Under the pieces are notes generated by a model. That model ran no database searches and had not been told where the DNA came from. It saw only the letters and a program-made list of their open reading frames with translations. A program made the position numbers and the translations under genes. From contig JAONQW010000002.1 in the NCBI GenBank assembly GCA_028412835.1, positions 1 to 64,000 of the forward strand: 64,000 nucleotides of DNA. The letters are read 5' to 3'. This DNA comes from Candidatus Pelagibacterales bacterium. GTDB lineage: Bacteria; Pseudomonadota; Alphaproteobacteria; Pelagibacterales; AG-422-B15. Below, piece by piece: positions 15,621-24,047 of this stretch (within the stretch, counting starts at the first letter, position 1; each line of letters starts with the position of its first letter).

Positions 15621-15983
15621 TTATTTAGCTAAATTTTCTAGCCAAAGTTGGTAATCTTTTATCAGTTTTTCACTCGGTGTGATTACTTTTATTCTTCCAT
15701 CAATAGACGAACTGCTAGCAATGAGATGTCCAATATCGATTTGATCATTAATAAAATTATCAATTGTTGCTCTAGAAGCTAAAGAAGAAACTTTATTAGC
15801 TAAGTAAACTTTAGTACAAACTACATCATCGCTACAAATAAGTTCGCAAAACATAACATCAATTAATATTTTGAAGCCGTATGCGGTTCTTTTAAAGTTA
15901 GTTAATGATTTAAATTTTAAATTATCATTTATTGTTTCAAATGCATTGATTATATTTATTGTTCTTTGAAGTGTTAAATTCAT
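15621..15983 (-). CDS. Probable winged-helix (MarR-like) DNA-binding protein
   Basis: This is a 120-residue soluble protein without signal or membrane segment. The middle and C-terminal part (VSSLASRATIDNFINDQIDIG, then SSIDGRIKVITPSEKLI) has the pattern of a helix-turn-helix followed by a beta wing with the DGR-x-K-x-I-x-P-S motif of MarR-type winged helices. The N-terminal part has no hallmark. It may regulate itself or its neighbours, the convergent cspA or the rhodanese gene. The assignment rests on pattern only. Confidence 0.6.
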   Translation of the reverse strand: MNLTLQRTINIINAFETINDNLKFKSLTNFKRTAYGFKILIDVMFCELICSDDVVCTKVYLANKVSSLASRATIDNFINDQIDIGHLIASSSSIDGRIKVITPSEKLIKDYQLWLENLAK

Positions 15984-16103
15984 TACTCAGTACCTTTTAA
16001 ATATACAATTTATTTTAAAAACTATAGAGAATAACTTAATTTTATATACCTATATTCTATGCCAAAAGTATAATCTAATTTTTATTTTTAAAATTTAATA
16101 GTA

Positions 16104-16484
16104 TTAATTATTATTAAAAAATAAAGGTAAGCATAAATGTTTCCAGCCATATTCCATTCCACCTTCAACATTAAATATTTTTTTGGAAACAAAACCTTCA
16201 TAAAGAAGATTACCAGCATACAGCGATCTCATTCCAGACCTACAAATAAAAAATATTTTATTATCAGGTTTAATATCTAGACCATTTATTTGATTAATAA
16301 AATTTGTGGGAGGACTATGATCCTCGTTGTTCAGTGAAATTAAATGTACTTTTTTGCCAATTGATTCTAAATCAGCATATCCATCATTTTGCCACTCATA
16401 ACTTGTTCTAACATCAATTAATTTGGAGCTCTCCTCTTCTCTGAGGATATTAAAACACTCATTTGCCTTAACATTTTTAATCAT
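16104..16484 (-). CDS. Rhodanese-domain protein
   Basis: This is a 126-residue single-domain rhodanese. It starts with the family pattern SSKLIDVRTSYEWQNDGYADLE and has the active-site loop FICRSGMRS with the sulfur-carrying Cys near residue 86. EGGMEYGW closes the fold. It should transfer sulfane sulfur or act in thiol handling in the cytoplasm; the partner is unknown. It is divergent from a small conserved-looking gene that starts about 25 bases away. Confidence 0.9.
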   Translation of the reverse strand: MIKNVKANECFNILREEESSKLIDVRTSYEWQNDGYADLESIGKKVHLISLNNEDHSPPTNFINQINGLDIKPDNKIFFICRSGMRSLYAGNLLYEGFVSKKIFNVEGGMEYGWKHLCLPLFFNNN

Positions 16485-16509
16485 AAGAAAATTACTATAC
16501 GATATAAAT

Positions 16510-16737
16510 ATGAAACAAGAAAATGCAAAAAAAATATGGCAACTTATACTTGAAACGGGAGATTCTTTAAAAGGAGTATTACCTGATCATCCTAGTCATC
16601 CAAAGGGAAGAAACCCATATGCACATATATCTCTGGAAATAAAAACTAAGTATGGCTGTTCCTACAAAGATATTCCCGATAGTAAAATTTATGAATTAGA
16701 AGAATTTATAAAGTATTTAGAAGAAAATCCTTCTTGA
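16510..16737 (+). CDS. Small soluble protein, unknown (75 aa)
   Basis: This 75-residue protein has no signal or membrane segment. The centre, LPDHPSHPKGRNPYAHISLEIK, and the acidic helical C-terminus look like a folded domain, but I do not recognise the family. ATG 16510 is used; the longer frame from 16423 would overlap the start of the divergent rhodanese gene on the other strand and adds a chance hydrophobic stretch. Confidence 0.6.
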   Translation: MKQENAKKIWQLILETGDSLKGVLPDHPSHPKGRNPYAHISLEIKTKYGCSYKDIPDSKIYELEEFIKYLEENPS

Positions 16738-16795
16738 TCAATTAAGTATAATATTAATTTATTGAGATTTCTTGAACATAAGTCATAATTACTTC

Positions 16796-18403
16796 ATGGA
16801 TAGTTTAAAGAGAATAACCTTAGGTTTTGCAATATTTTTAATATCTGTAGTGTTTTTCTCAAGCTGTGATGACATCAGTAAATCTGCCTATACTGGAGTT
16901 CGAATGATTGATAATACATTTTCACCGCCAGTAGTAAGAGTGCATGAAGGTGGTATGGTACGATTTTACAATGCTGGGAACAATCCTCATAATGTCGTTG
17001 CTACTGATGAGAGCTGGGGTGACTATGAAGATGTTCCAAAAAATGATTATCTTGATGTAAATTTTCAAACAGAAGGTCTGTATAAATATATTTGTTCATA
17101 TCATGCCACACCAGAAGGAGATTGGGGGATGGCAGGCTCAGTAGTTGTAGGCGACATTGACTATCATGAGTATACAAATTTTACTAAAAACGATGCGGTT
17201 AAAGATTTTAGTGGTGCAGTTAGATACGTGCCATATGTTTACGAAACCATTCAAGATGCTGTTGATGCAACAAATCCAGGTGACCTAGTTCTAGTTGGTA
17301 AAGGCATATATTATGAAGAAGTCGTTGTAAGAACTCCATCTATAACAATCAGAGGAGTCGATCGCAACAATGTTATTATTGATGGTGAATTTGAAAAAGC
17401 CAACGGTATTATTGTTGCTGGAGTTGATGGCGTTGTAGTTGAGAATATTACAGCTCGTAATGCTTTACTCAATGGGTTTTATTTTGCAACCGTAGAAGGC
17501 TATAGAGCATCATATGTTACGGCTTATAATAATGGAGACTATGGTATTTATGGATTTGATTCTGTAGATGGTGTTATAGACCATTCTTATGCATCGGGTT
17601 CACCAGATGCAGGATTTTATATTGGCCAGTGCTATCCATGTGACACAGTAATTAACAACGTTATTTCGGAAAATAATGGATTAGGTTACTCAGGGACCAA
17701 TTCTGGCGGTGATTTATATATTGTCAGCTCAATATTTAGAAACAACATGGGAGGTATCGCACCTAACACACTAGATAGTGAATTGTTACCCCCAGAACGT
17801 GAAAGTTTTATCATAGGTAACCATATTGAAAATAATAATAATATAAAAGCTCCAGCGTGGCCTAATCAATATATTACACTAGGCAATGGCATTATCATTG
17901 CAGGAGGCAATAATAATCTGATTAAAAATAATGTTATTAATGATCATGGTGTTTTTGGAGTTGTTGTTACAGCTGCATTTGATGATAATTATTGGCCTGC
18001 GCATGGCAACATCGTTCAAGATAATTTAATTATAAATTCTAAAAAAGCCGATATAGCTTTGAGTGGTATTTCAAACTTAGGTAACTGCTTTAAAGGAAAT
18101 ACAATCCAAACCTCATTTCCACCAGGTATACAAACATCTGGTGAATGTGGTGATAATATTTTTAGTCGTGGAAGTGATTTGTCAGGATTATGGAGTTCAA
18201 TCGCAAGAATTGTCTATGTTAACCAAGGATCATTTGAAGTTGGGGATTGGCGAAGTATGCCAGAACCCGGACCTCAGCCAAATATGCCAAGTCCAAACTC
18301 ATATTTTAGCAATGTAATACCAGCTATAGACGTATTTAAGAATTATGAGATTGATTATACTAATATTAAGCTACCAGAAACTGCAGAAAAGTATTTAAAC
18401 TAA
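16796..18403 (+). CDS. Lipoprotein with cupredoxin domain and parallel beta-helix (NosD-like)
   Basis: This is an exported protein of about 535 residues. The N-terminal helix ends in a lipobox FFSSC, so it is probably a lipoprotein. A cupredoxin domain follows (about residues 35-120 from the start) with ligands in NNPHNVV and in the C-x2-H...M arrangement of ICSYHATPEGDWGM. The rest, to about residue 440, is a right-handed parallel beta-helix with repeated short turns rich in Asn and Gly (IRGVDRNNVIIDG, VENITARN, VINNVISENNG, IKNNVINDHG), like NosD/CASH carbohydrate-binding domains. The fusion suggests copper delivery or a redox role at the membrane surface. A TTG at 16772 could also start it; ATG 16796 is preferred. 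Confidence 0.88.
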   Translation: MDSLKRITLGFAIFLISVVFFSSCDDISKSAYTGVRMIDNTFSPPVVRVHEGGMVRFYNAGNNPHNVVATDESWGDYEDVPKNDYLDVNFQTEGLYKYICSYHATPEGDWGMAGSVVVGDIDYHEYTNFTKNDAVKDFSGAVRYVPYVYETIQDAVDATNPGDLVLVGKGIYYEEVVVRTPSITIRGVDRNNVIIDGEFEKANGIIVAGVDGVVVENITARNALLNGFYFATVEGYRASYVTAYNNGDYGIYGFDSVDGVIDHSYASGSPDAGFYIGQCYPCDTVINNVISENNGLGYSGTNSGGDLYIVSSIFRNNMGGIAPNTLDSELLPPERESFIIGNHIENNNNIKAPAWPNQYITLGNGIIIAGGNNNLIKNNVINDHGVFGVVVTAAFDDNYWPAHGNIVQDNLIINSKKADIALSGISNLGNCFKGNTIQTSFPPGIQTSGECGDNIFSRGSDLSGLWSSIARIVYVNQGSFEVGDWRSMPEPGPQPNMPSPNSYFSNVIPAIDVFKNYEIDYTNIKLPETAEKYLN

Positions 18404-18446
18404 TTGAAGCATAGTTTACGATTTTAAATAAGAAGGAGAAGATAAT

Positions 18447-18767
18447 ATGCCAGGTGTTGCAGCGTTCCCAGTCGGAGATATTACATTTTTATCTCTATTA
18501 TTTAATTTTTATGGCTACTACTTGCCAATATTTTTATACGCGGCTTGGACACCACTTGCTCTTTATGAACTGTCAGATAATCGACTAAGTTCAAACCTGT
18601 CTAAATTTATTTGGACCCTAGTAATCCTTTTAGTCCCACTATTAGGTGCTGCAATTTATCACGTTTTTTTTGCAGAACGAATTCATGTCACAGTAAGAGC
18701 CACAATGATTTTTGGTGGAATTTTAACAGTCATAATTGTCTTAATATATCTAGGCCTTTCATTATAA
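18447..18767 (+). CDS. PLDc_N-domain small membrane protein
   Basis: This 106-residue protein has three hydrophobic helices. The second half, WTLVILLVPLLGAAIYHVFF, is the signature of the PLDc_N (phospholipase D nuclease N-terminal) domain, which is a membrane domain often found as a stand-alone protein. It has no catalytic HKD motif. AAGGAGAAG directly upstream is the strongest ribosome binding site in this part of the window. It follows the cupredoxin/beta-helix gene by 43 bases and is probably cotranscribed with it. Confidence 0.82.
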   Translation: MPGVAAFPVGDITFLSLLFNFYGYYLPIFLYAAWTPLALYELSDNRLSSNLSKFIWTLVILLVPLLGAAIYHVFFAERIHVTVRATMIFGGILTVIIVLIYLGLSL

Positions 18768-18778
18768 ATTAAATAATA

Positions 18779-19612
18779 GTGATATTTGATAAACGCATTA
18801 CTCCTATTAGGAACGATATAGCCGCATCAGAATATAAAGGTTTTCTAAAGAATAGAAAATTTATTAAAGGTAAGATTTATTATGTTAAATCAAATTTTTC
18901 AAATTTATTATCAAGCAATAAAAAACAACTTATTTCACAATTACTTTATGGCGAGCCAGTAAAAGTTTTTGAAATTAAGAAAGGCTATGCTTGGCTACAA
19001 TCGCTACGTGATGATTACGTTGGCTATGCTCTAGTAGATAATTTGCAAGTAACGAAAATTGTACCTTCACATAAAATTATTTCACTCCGTTGTTTGGTTT
19101 ATAAATTACCAAGTATTAAATCAATACCAGTTAGTGAGCTTAGTTTTAATTCTCTAATAGAAATAACTGGTACAATGAAGAATAAATATTTTTATAAGAT
19201 TAAAAATCTTGGCTGGTGTCATAAGCAGGATATTACCAAGCTAAACAATACTAATTTAGATTTAGTAATGTTAGCAAAAAAATTTTTACACACGCCTTAC
19301 TTATGGGGTGGGCGCAATTCAATTGGGATTGATTGTTCAGGTTTAATACAAAATATTTTTCAAATTAATAATAAGTTTTTTCCAAGAGACACTGATTTGC
19401 AAGAAGATTTCATTATTACAGAAGTTGCTGAAAAAAATTTAAAGGGTGGGGATCTAATTTTTTGGCAAGGGCATGTTGCTATGATGGTGGATAATAAGAA
19501 TATTATACATGCTAATGCATTTCATATGCGCACTGAAATCGAACCGTTACGTCAAGCCAAGTCAAGAATTGAAAAAAAGTATGGTAAAATAATCAAAATG
19601 GGAAGAAACTAG
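18779..19612 (+). CDS. NlpC/P60-family peptidase with N-terminal SH3-like domains
   Basis: This 277-residue protein is a C40 (NlpC/P60) cysteine peptidase that should cut peptidoglycan stem peptides. The N-terminal 155 residues match the paired SH3-like region of alphaproteobacterial members (ISQLLYGEPVKVFE, GYAWLQSLRDDYVGY). The catalytic domain follows: Cys186 in IGIDCSGLIQ, and His232 in WQGHVAMM, with HANAFHM near the third polar residue. No signal peptide is visible, as is usual in this subgroup. The start is GTG at 18779. The gene is followed within 3 bases by a membrane-protein gene, so they are likely one operon. Confidence 0.92.
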   Translation: MIFDKRITPIRNDIAASEYKGFLKNRKFIKGKIYYVKSNFSNLLSSNKKQLISQLLYGEPVKVFEIKKGYAWLQSLRDDYVGYALVDNLQVTKIVPSHKIISLRCLVYKLPSIKSIPVSELSFNSLIEITGTMKNKYFYKIKNLGWCHKQDITKLNNTNLDLVMLAKKFLHTPYLWGGRNSIGIDCSGLIQNIFQINNKFFPRDTDLQEDFIITEVAEKNLKGGDLIFWQGHVAMMVDNKNIIHANAFHMRTEIEPLRQAKSRIEKKYGKIIKMGRN

Positions 19613-19615
19613 CGT

Positions 19616-20245
19616 ATGTATCTATTTGATTGTGGATTAGATTCTGAGGAATGGCGTAAAGTTATGGTAATTTTTACCTCAATCTTTGTTACATTCTCAG
19701 TAGCTTTGTATACCACACTTACAGGGCGAAATAAAAAATGGATTGTTTCAACACTAATTGCTTCATTTTTAATTGCTGTATTTGGTTATGAAATCTGGAT
19801 AAATTTTGGCTTAGTAGATGGTCAACACGTTAGTGCTCGAAGATCAGATGCTCTAAATTGTGCCATTCCATCACAAATTAACTGGTTAACTAATTCTATA
19901 GTAGATACTGGAGTAGCTTGGCTAGGCATCATTCTAGTTGGTATTTATTATAAAAACTCACCTGCCCCTTTTGAAAAATTTCTATGGCCAGCTTTTTTTA
20001 TATTACTAGTCTGGTATGTCGGTCAAAATATTTGGGTAGAAATGATTTTATATCACAACCAGATTGGTAATGATGCAAGAATTTCGTGGGGCCCACTTAT
20101 GACATTAGGTCCATGGTATAATCCGACCCTATTTAGTTTTGGGGAGCGGGAAGCAACATTGCAATCACAAGGTGTTTGGTTTATTTCTACATTTATGATT
20201 TACTACATAGCAATATTTAATCATCGTCGTTTTAGAGGTAACTAA
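19616..20245 (+). CDS. Multi-pass membrane protein, unknown
   Basis: This 209-residue protein has about five membrane helices and I do not recognise it. Conserved-looking polar stretches are VDGQHVSARRSDALNC (about residues 64-79), YHNQIGNDARISWGP and GPWYNPT. These lie between helices and could form a periplasmic site. It starts 3 bases after the NlpC/P60 gene and its stop codon overlaps the start of the next small gene (TAATG), so it is part of an operon. Confidence 0.72.
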   Translation: MYLFDCGLDSEEWRKVMVIFTSIFVTFSVALYTTLTGRNKKWIVSTLIASFLIAVFGYEIWINFGLVDGQHVSARRSDALNCAIPSQINWLTNSIVDTGVAWLGIILVGIYYKNSPAPFEKFLWPAFFILLVWYVGQNIWVEMILYHNQIGNDARISWGPLMTLGPWYNPTLFSFGEREATLQSQGVWFISTFMIYYIAIFNHRRFRGN

Positions 20246-20409
20246 TGTTTCGAATAATATTTATTATAATCTGTATTGCCTTATTTGCTTATTGCATTTC
20301 TAAAGCAGCCAATTTAAAACAAGACACAACCCGTACAGGACAAGTCGTATGGAGTTTAGTTATATTGGCTTTTGTAGGCCTTTTGATAGCTTTGGTGACA
20401 AATTCTTAA
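20245..20409 (+). CDS. Small two-helix membrane protein (54 aa)
   Basis: This short open frame begins in the TAATG overlap with the preceding membrane-protein gene, a sign of coupled translation. It reads as a hydrophobic helix (IIFIIICIALFAYCI), a polar loop (AANLKQDTTRTGQ) and a second helix (VVWSLVILAFVGLLIALV) with a short tail. The layout and coupling make it likely to be real. Its end overlaps the end of the convergent ampG by four bases. Confidence 0.68.
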   Translation: MFRIIFIIICIALFAYCISKAANLKQDTTRTGQVVWSLVILAFVGLLIALVTNS

Positions 20410-21767
20410 TTAACTTTTAAGACTATTTTATTTCTTATAAACCAAAGTAACACTAACGATGGAATGACCATGAGTGCAGTAATAATAAAAAATGTACCCC
20501 AATCACCATTTAGCCAATCAACTAAAGAACCAGATGATGATGCCATTAAGGTTCTACCAGCAGTGCCAATCGATGCCAATAATGCATATTGAGTAGCAGT
20601 ATAGTTACGATCAACTAACATTGAGATAAAGGTAACAAATGCTACCGTAGCAAATGCTGCAGCAAGGTCATCTAATAATACAGCTGCTGCAAATATGAAT
20701 TCTGATTTTCCACTCCAAGCCAAGTAGGTAAACATAAGGTTGGTTAAGGCCATGATTATACCTGAAATAAATAAAGCTTTTATTACTCCAGACCGAATAG
20801 CAAACCAACCACCAACAAGAGTAAAAGCAACTGTAGTAATCCATCCAAGACCCTTAGAATACAAAGCAATATCAGATTTAGAAAAACCTATTTCTTTATA
20901 AAATAAAATCGACATTCGTCCGAGGAATGCTTCACCAATTTTAAATAAGAAAATAAACCCGAGTATAGACAGACCAATGGCTACTCCATTTTTTTTAAAG
21001 AAGCTAAATAATGGACTTATAATAGTAGCTGTAAACCAAGATAATAACCGGCCAAGAGTACCAGATACCCCCATTTTATTTTGAATATTTGCTTGGTCGC
21101 TTTGTTGTGATTGAATTCGTTCATCAGTACCAGTTTCTGGGATTAGATATAATCCAATATTGCAAGCAATCACAATACTACAAATAATTATAAAAGAAAT
21201 TTGCCAATAATTAGTAAATCCTAGTGACTGAACCCAATCTGCAGTGATTAATGTAATTAATCCACCTAGCTTATAGCCACTCCACCAACCAACAACTGCA
21301 GTTGCCGCACCGGCAGCCATTGCAGCAGACTCATCTTTTCCGATTTGTTCAATACGCAGTGCATCAATCGTAATGTCTTGTGATGCAGATGAGATAGCTA
21401 TGATTAAGCCAATTGTTACAATAATAGCTAAATCATCTACTGGACTTAAGAAACTCCAGATAATTAATGAAACAAGAATGAGAAATTGCATAGTCATAAT
21501 CCATGCTTTTCTATGTCCAACAAGAGAAGTTAGTACTGGAATTTTTAGTCGGTCAATTAATGGCGCCCAGAGGAAGTTTATTGCATAAACGCCAAAGATT
21601 AAACCTGCCCAACCAATTGTACTTCGACTGATACCATCTTCTTTGAGCCACAGTGTTAAAGCACTACCGATAAGCACCCAGGGAAAGCCACTAATAATAC
21701 CAAGCAATAATATTCTGAGCATCCGTCGATCCCAATAAGCGGCAAATGAATTTACTTGAGATTGCAT
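20406..21767 (-). CDS. ampG: AmpG-type muropeptide permease
   Basis: This 453-residue carrier of the MFS type has about twelve to fourteen helices. Family marks are LGIISGFPWVLIGSALTLWLK at the N-terminus, FLWAPLIDR, GHRKAWI and SASQDITIDALRIE, all typical of AmpG. AmpG imports anhydro-muropeptides from the periplasm for peptidoglycan recycling. I see no other recycling genes nearby, though an NlpC/P60 peptidase gene lies convergent to it. A long inter-half loop (about residues 218-245, QSQQSDQANIQNK) is present. Confidence 0.92.
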   Translation of the reverse strand: MQSQVNSFAAYWDRRMLRILLLGIISGFPWVLIGSALTLWLKEDGISRSTIGWAGLIFGVYAINFLWAPLIDRLKIPVLTSLVGHRKAWIMTMQFLILVSLIIWSFLSPVDDLAIIVTIGLIIAISSASQDITIDALRIEQIGKDESAAMAAGAATAVVGWWSGYKLGGLITLITADWVQSLGFTNYWQISFIIICSIVIACNIGLYLIPETGTDERIQSQQSDQANIQNKMGVSGTLGRLLSWFTATIISPLFSFFKKNGVAIGLSILGFIFLFKIGEAFLGRMSILFYKEIGFSKSDIALYSKGLGWITTVAFTLVGGWFAIRSGVIKALFISGIIMALTNLMFTYLAWSGKSEFIFAAAVLLDDLAAAFATVAFVTFISMLVDRNYTATQYALLASIGTAGRTLMASSSGSLVDWLNGDWGTFFIITALMVIPSLVLLWFIRNKIVLKVN

Positions 21768-21824
21768 AATAAGAATCTATCCTTTTGATAGGTTCTCATA
21801 AAGATTTAATTAAATTATTTTGAT

Positions 21825-22370
21825 TTACTCGAGCGGTGCAGGATTATCACTTAAACTACGTAAGTACAAAATAACATTTGCTCTATCAGTTGCTTTTTTT
21901 AGACCAGCAAATGACATTTTAGTGCCTTCAATGTATTTTTTCGGATTTTTTAAGAAGCCATTGAGTTCTTCATAACTCCACTTACCACCATGATTTACTA
22001 GTGCCGAAGAGTAAGAAAAGCCATCAACAACACCTTTATCTTTATTTACTACTTCCCATAATCCTGGGCCGATTTTATTAGCTCCATCTTTAATAGCAAC
22101 ATGACAAGATGAGCATTTTCTGAAAACTTTTGCACCCTTATCAAAATTAGCTGATGCCAATAGAGTAAGAATAGGTACTTCAACTGGAGCAGCAACTGGC
22201 TCATCTGTTGCCTCTGCCATATCAGTATCATCAACACCTTCGATAACATAATGGGCAACTTTTGGTTGCTCGACATGGTATAAAATTTCAGCAAAGTTTG
22301 TTATTCCAATGATAATTAGGACAACAACCAGCAATCCGGCGACAATCTTGTTAATTTCTAATGAGTCCAT
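21825..22370 (-). CDS. cycM: Membrane-bound cytochrome c (CycM type)
   Basis: This 181-residue protein has an N-terminal membrane anchor (about residues 9-28), an Ala/Pro/Val-rich linker, and a class I haem c domain. The haem site is CSSCH near residue 86-90. IGPGLWEVVNKDKG and GTKMSFAG, with the axial Met, match mitochondrial-type cytochrome c as in CycM. In alphaproteobacteria CycM carries electrons from the bc1 complex to the aa3 oxidase. It is divergent from kdsB, the usual neighbour in this class. Confidence 0.95.
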   Translation of the reverse strand: MDSLEINKIVAGLLVVVLIIIGITNFAEILYHVEQPKVAHYVIEGVDDTDMAEATDEPVAAPVEVPILTLLASANFDKGAKVFRKCSSCHVAIKDGANKIGPGLWEVVNKDKGVVDGFSYSSALVNHGGKWSYEELNGFLKNPKKYIEGTKMSFAGLKKATDRANVILYLRSLSDNPAPLE

Positions 22371-22432
22371 AAATTTGTTATCATTGTAATGATTTGAGTT
22401 ATAATTAGATTATAAATCTAAACTATTCAAGT

Positions 22433-22438
22433 TATAAT
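22433..22438 (+). promoter_or_regulatory. Probable -10 box of the kdsB-pheA transcript
   Basis: TATAAT matches the sigma-70 consensus and lies 21 bases before the kdsB start codon. The short leader between them is unusually GC-rich for this genome (GCGCCCTGGCGTCGCACGGT). A clear -35 box is not seen. Confidence 0.45.
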
Positions 22439-22458
22439 GCGCCCTGGCGTCGCACGGT

Positions 22459-23202
22459 ATGACCATGATAAATCAAGAAAATACTGCAATTATAATCCCT
22501 GCGCGACTGGCTTCAACGAGATTACCAAATAAGCCGTTATTACCTATTAATGGCAAGCCAATGATACTACATGTTTGGGAGCGTGCTGTGGCAGCCGCAC
22601 TAGGCGAAGTGATTGTTGCTACCGATAGTCAAGAAATAAAAGATGTGATCTCTCAAGCTGGTGGTAATTGTGAGCTTACTAACACGAATCATCAATCGGG
22701 AACTGATCGTATTTTTGAGGCTTTAGAAAATTTTGATACGGCCAATAAGATTAATTATATTATTAATTTACAAGGTGACCTTCCACAAATTAATCGTGAA
22801 TGTTTAATTGCAGTTGTTAATCTGCTAACTGAGGAAGCCGTTGATATTGGCACCCTTGTGTGTGAGATGACTAATCCAGATGAAATTAATAGCAATAGTA
22901 TTGTGAAAGCGATTGCTGATATCAATTCAACTACACAAATTGGCCAAGCTATTAATTTTACAAGAAATGCAGAGACTTCAGTTAATGGTAATCACCTGCA
23001 TCATATTGGATTGTATGCTTATACCCGAACGGCATTAGCAAAGTTTGTGCAATTGCCGCAATCTGCAAGAGAAAAAGAAGAAAAACTGGAACAGTTACGG
23101 GCTCTTGATAATCACATGCGAATTGAGATTGGATTAATTGACTTTTTGCCGTTAGGCGTCGATACTCCAGAAGATTTAGAAAAAATGCAAAAACTAATTT
23201 AA
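22459..23202 (+). CDS. kdsB: 3-deoxy-manno-octulosonate cytidylyltransferase
   Basis: This 247-residue enzyme activates KDO with CTP to give CMP-KDO, used for LPS inner core synthesis. The nucleotide-binding start IIPARLASTRLPNKPLLPI, the EVIVATDSQEI stretch, NHQSGTDRI and INLQGDLP are all classic. The C-terminal EEKLEQLRALDNHMRI and VDTPEDLEKM are also typical. Two ATGs (22459 and 22465) could start the protein. pheA follows 5 bases later, the usual alphaproteobacterial order. Confidence 0.97.
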   Translation: MTMINQENTAIIIPARLASTRLPNKPLLPINGKPMILHVWERAVAAALGEVIVATDSQEIKDVISQAGGNCELTNTNHQSGTDRIFEALENFDTANKINYIINLQGDLPQINRECLIAVVNLLTEEAVDIGTLVCEMTNPDEINSNSIVKAIADINSTTQIGQAINFTRNAETSVNGNHLHHIGLYAYTRTALAKFVQLPQSAREKEEKLEQLRALDNHMRIEIGLIDFLPLGVDTPEDLEKMQKLI

Positions 23203-23207
23203 TTAAG

Positions 23208-24047
23208 ATGACAAAAAAAATTTCATTCCAAGGTGAACTTGGCGCCTATTCACACTTAGCTTGTAAAAATGTGTTTGCCGACTATGAGGCTATACCATGC
23301 CGCACTTTTAATGATGCATTAACTTGCGTTAGTGAAGGTCAAACTGACTTGGCAATGATTCCAGTTGAAAATTCTGCAGCTGGTAGAGTTGCGGATATTC
23401 ATAAGCTAGTTGGGAATTCTGATTTAAAAATTTATGCTGAACATTTTGAAAATGTACGTCATCAATTAATTGCAAAACCTGGCATTGATATTGCTAATTT
23501 AAAATCGGTACGCAGTCATGTTATGGGGCTAGGTCAATGCACTAAAGTAATCGATACACTAGGTTTACAGGAAATTGTTATGGCTGATACCGCTGGATCA
23601 GCTAAATTTATAAGTGAAAGTGGCGAAGATCATGAGGCAGCAATTGCTTCTGAATTAGCTGCGGAAATTTATAATTTAAATATAGTTAAAGCTAATATTG
23701 AAGATGATAAAAAAAACACCACCCGTTTTTTAGTCATGTCTAAAGATTTGCAGCAAGAAAAGGATGATAGTTTAGACTATTTAACGAGCTGTATCATTGA
23801 AACCAAAAGTATTCCTTCTGCCTTATATAAGGCACTTGGTGGATTTGCGACTAATGGAGTTAACATGATAAAATTAGAAAGTTTCATTGTTGAAAGTGAT
23901 TTCAATAAAGCACAATTCTATATTGAGTTTGAAGGCTATTTGGGCGATCCAGTAGTTGCTGGTGCTGTAGAGGAAGTAAAACATTATACAAATATGCTTA
24001 CTATTCTTGGCGAGTACCCAAAGCACGAGTATCGTTCGAAATCTTAA
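23208..24047 (+). CDS. pheA: Prephenate dehydratase
   Basis: This 279-residue enzyme turns prephenate into phenylpyruvate in phenylalanine synthesis. It starts with the family pattern ISFQGELGAYSHLA and has PVENSAAGRV and the catalytic Thr-Arg-Phe in NTTRFLVMS near residue 175. An ACT regulatory domain follows (about residues 195-270), with LESF in place of the ESRP motif, as in many alphaproteobacterial forms. There is no chorismate mutase domain. It is cotranscribed with kdsB and its end overlaps the end of the convergent nudC by 4 bases. Confidence 0.96.
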   Translation: MTKKISFQGELGAYSHLACKNVFADYEAIPCRTFNDALTCVSEGQTDLAMIPVENSAAGRVADIHKLVGNSDLKIYAEHFENVRHQLIAKPGIDIANLKSVRSHVMGLGQCTKVIDTLGLQEIVMADTAGSAKFISESGEDHEAAIASELAAEIYNLNIVKANIEDDKKNTTRFLVMSKDLQQEKDDSLDYLTSCIIETKSIPSALYKALGGFATNGVNMIKLESFIVESDFNKAQFYIEFEGYLGDPVVAGAVEEVKHYTNMLTILGEYPKHEYRSKS

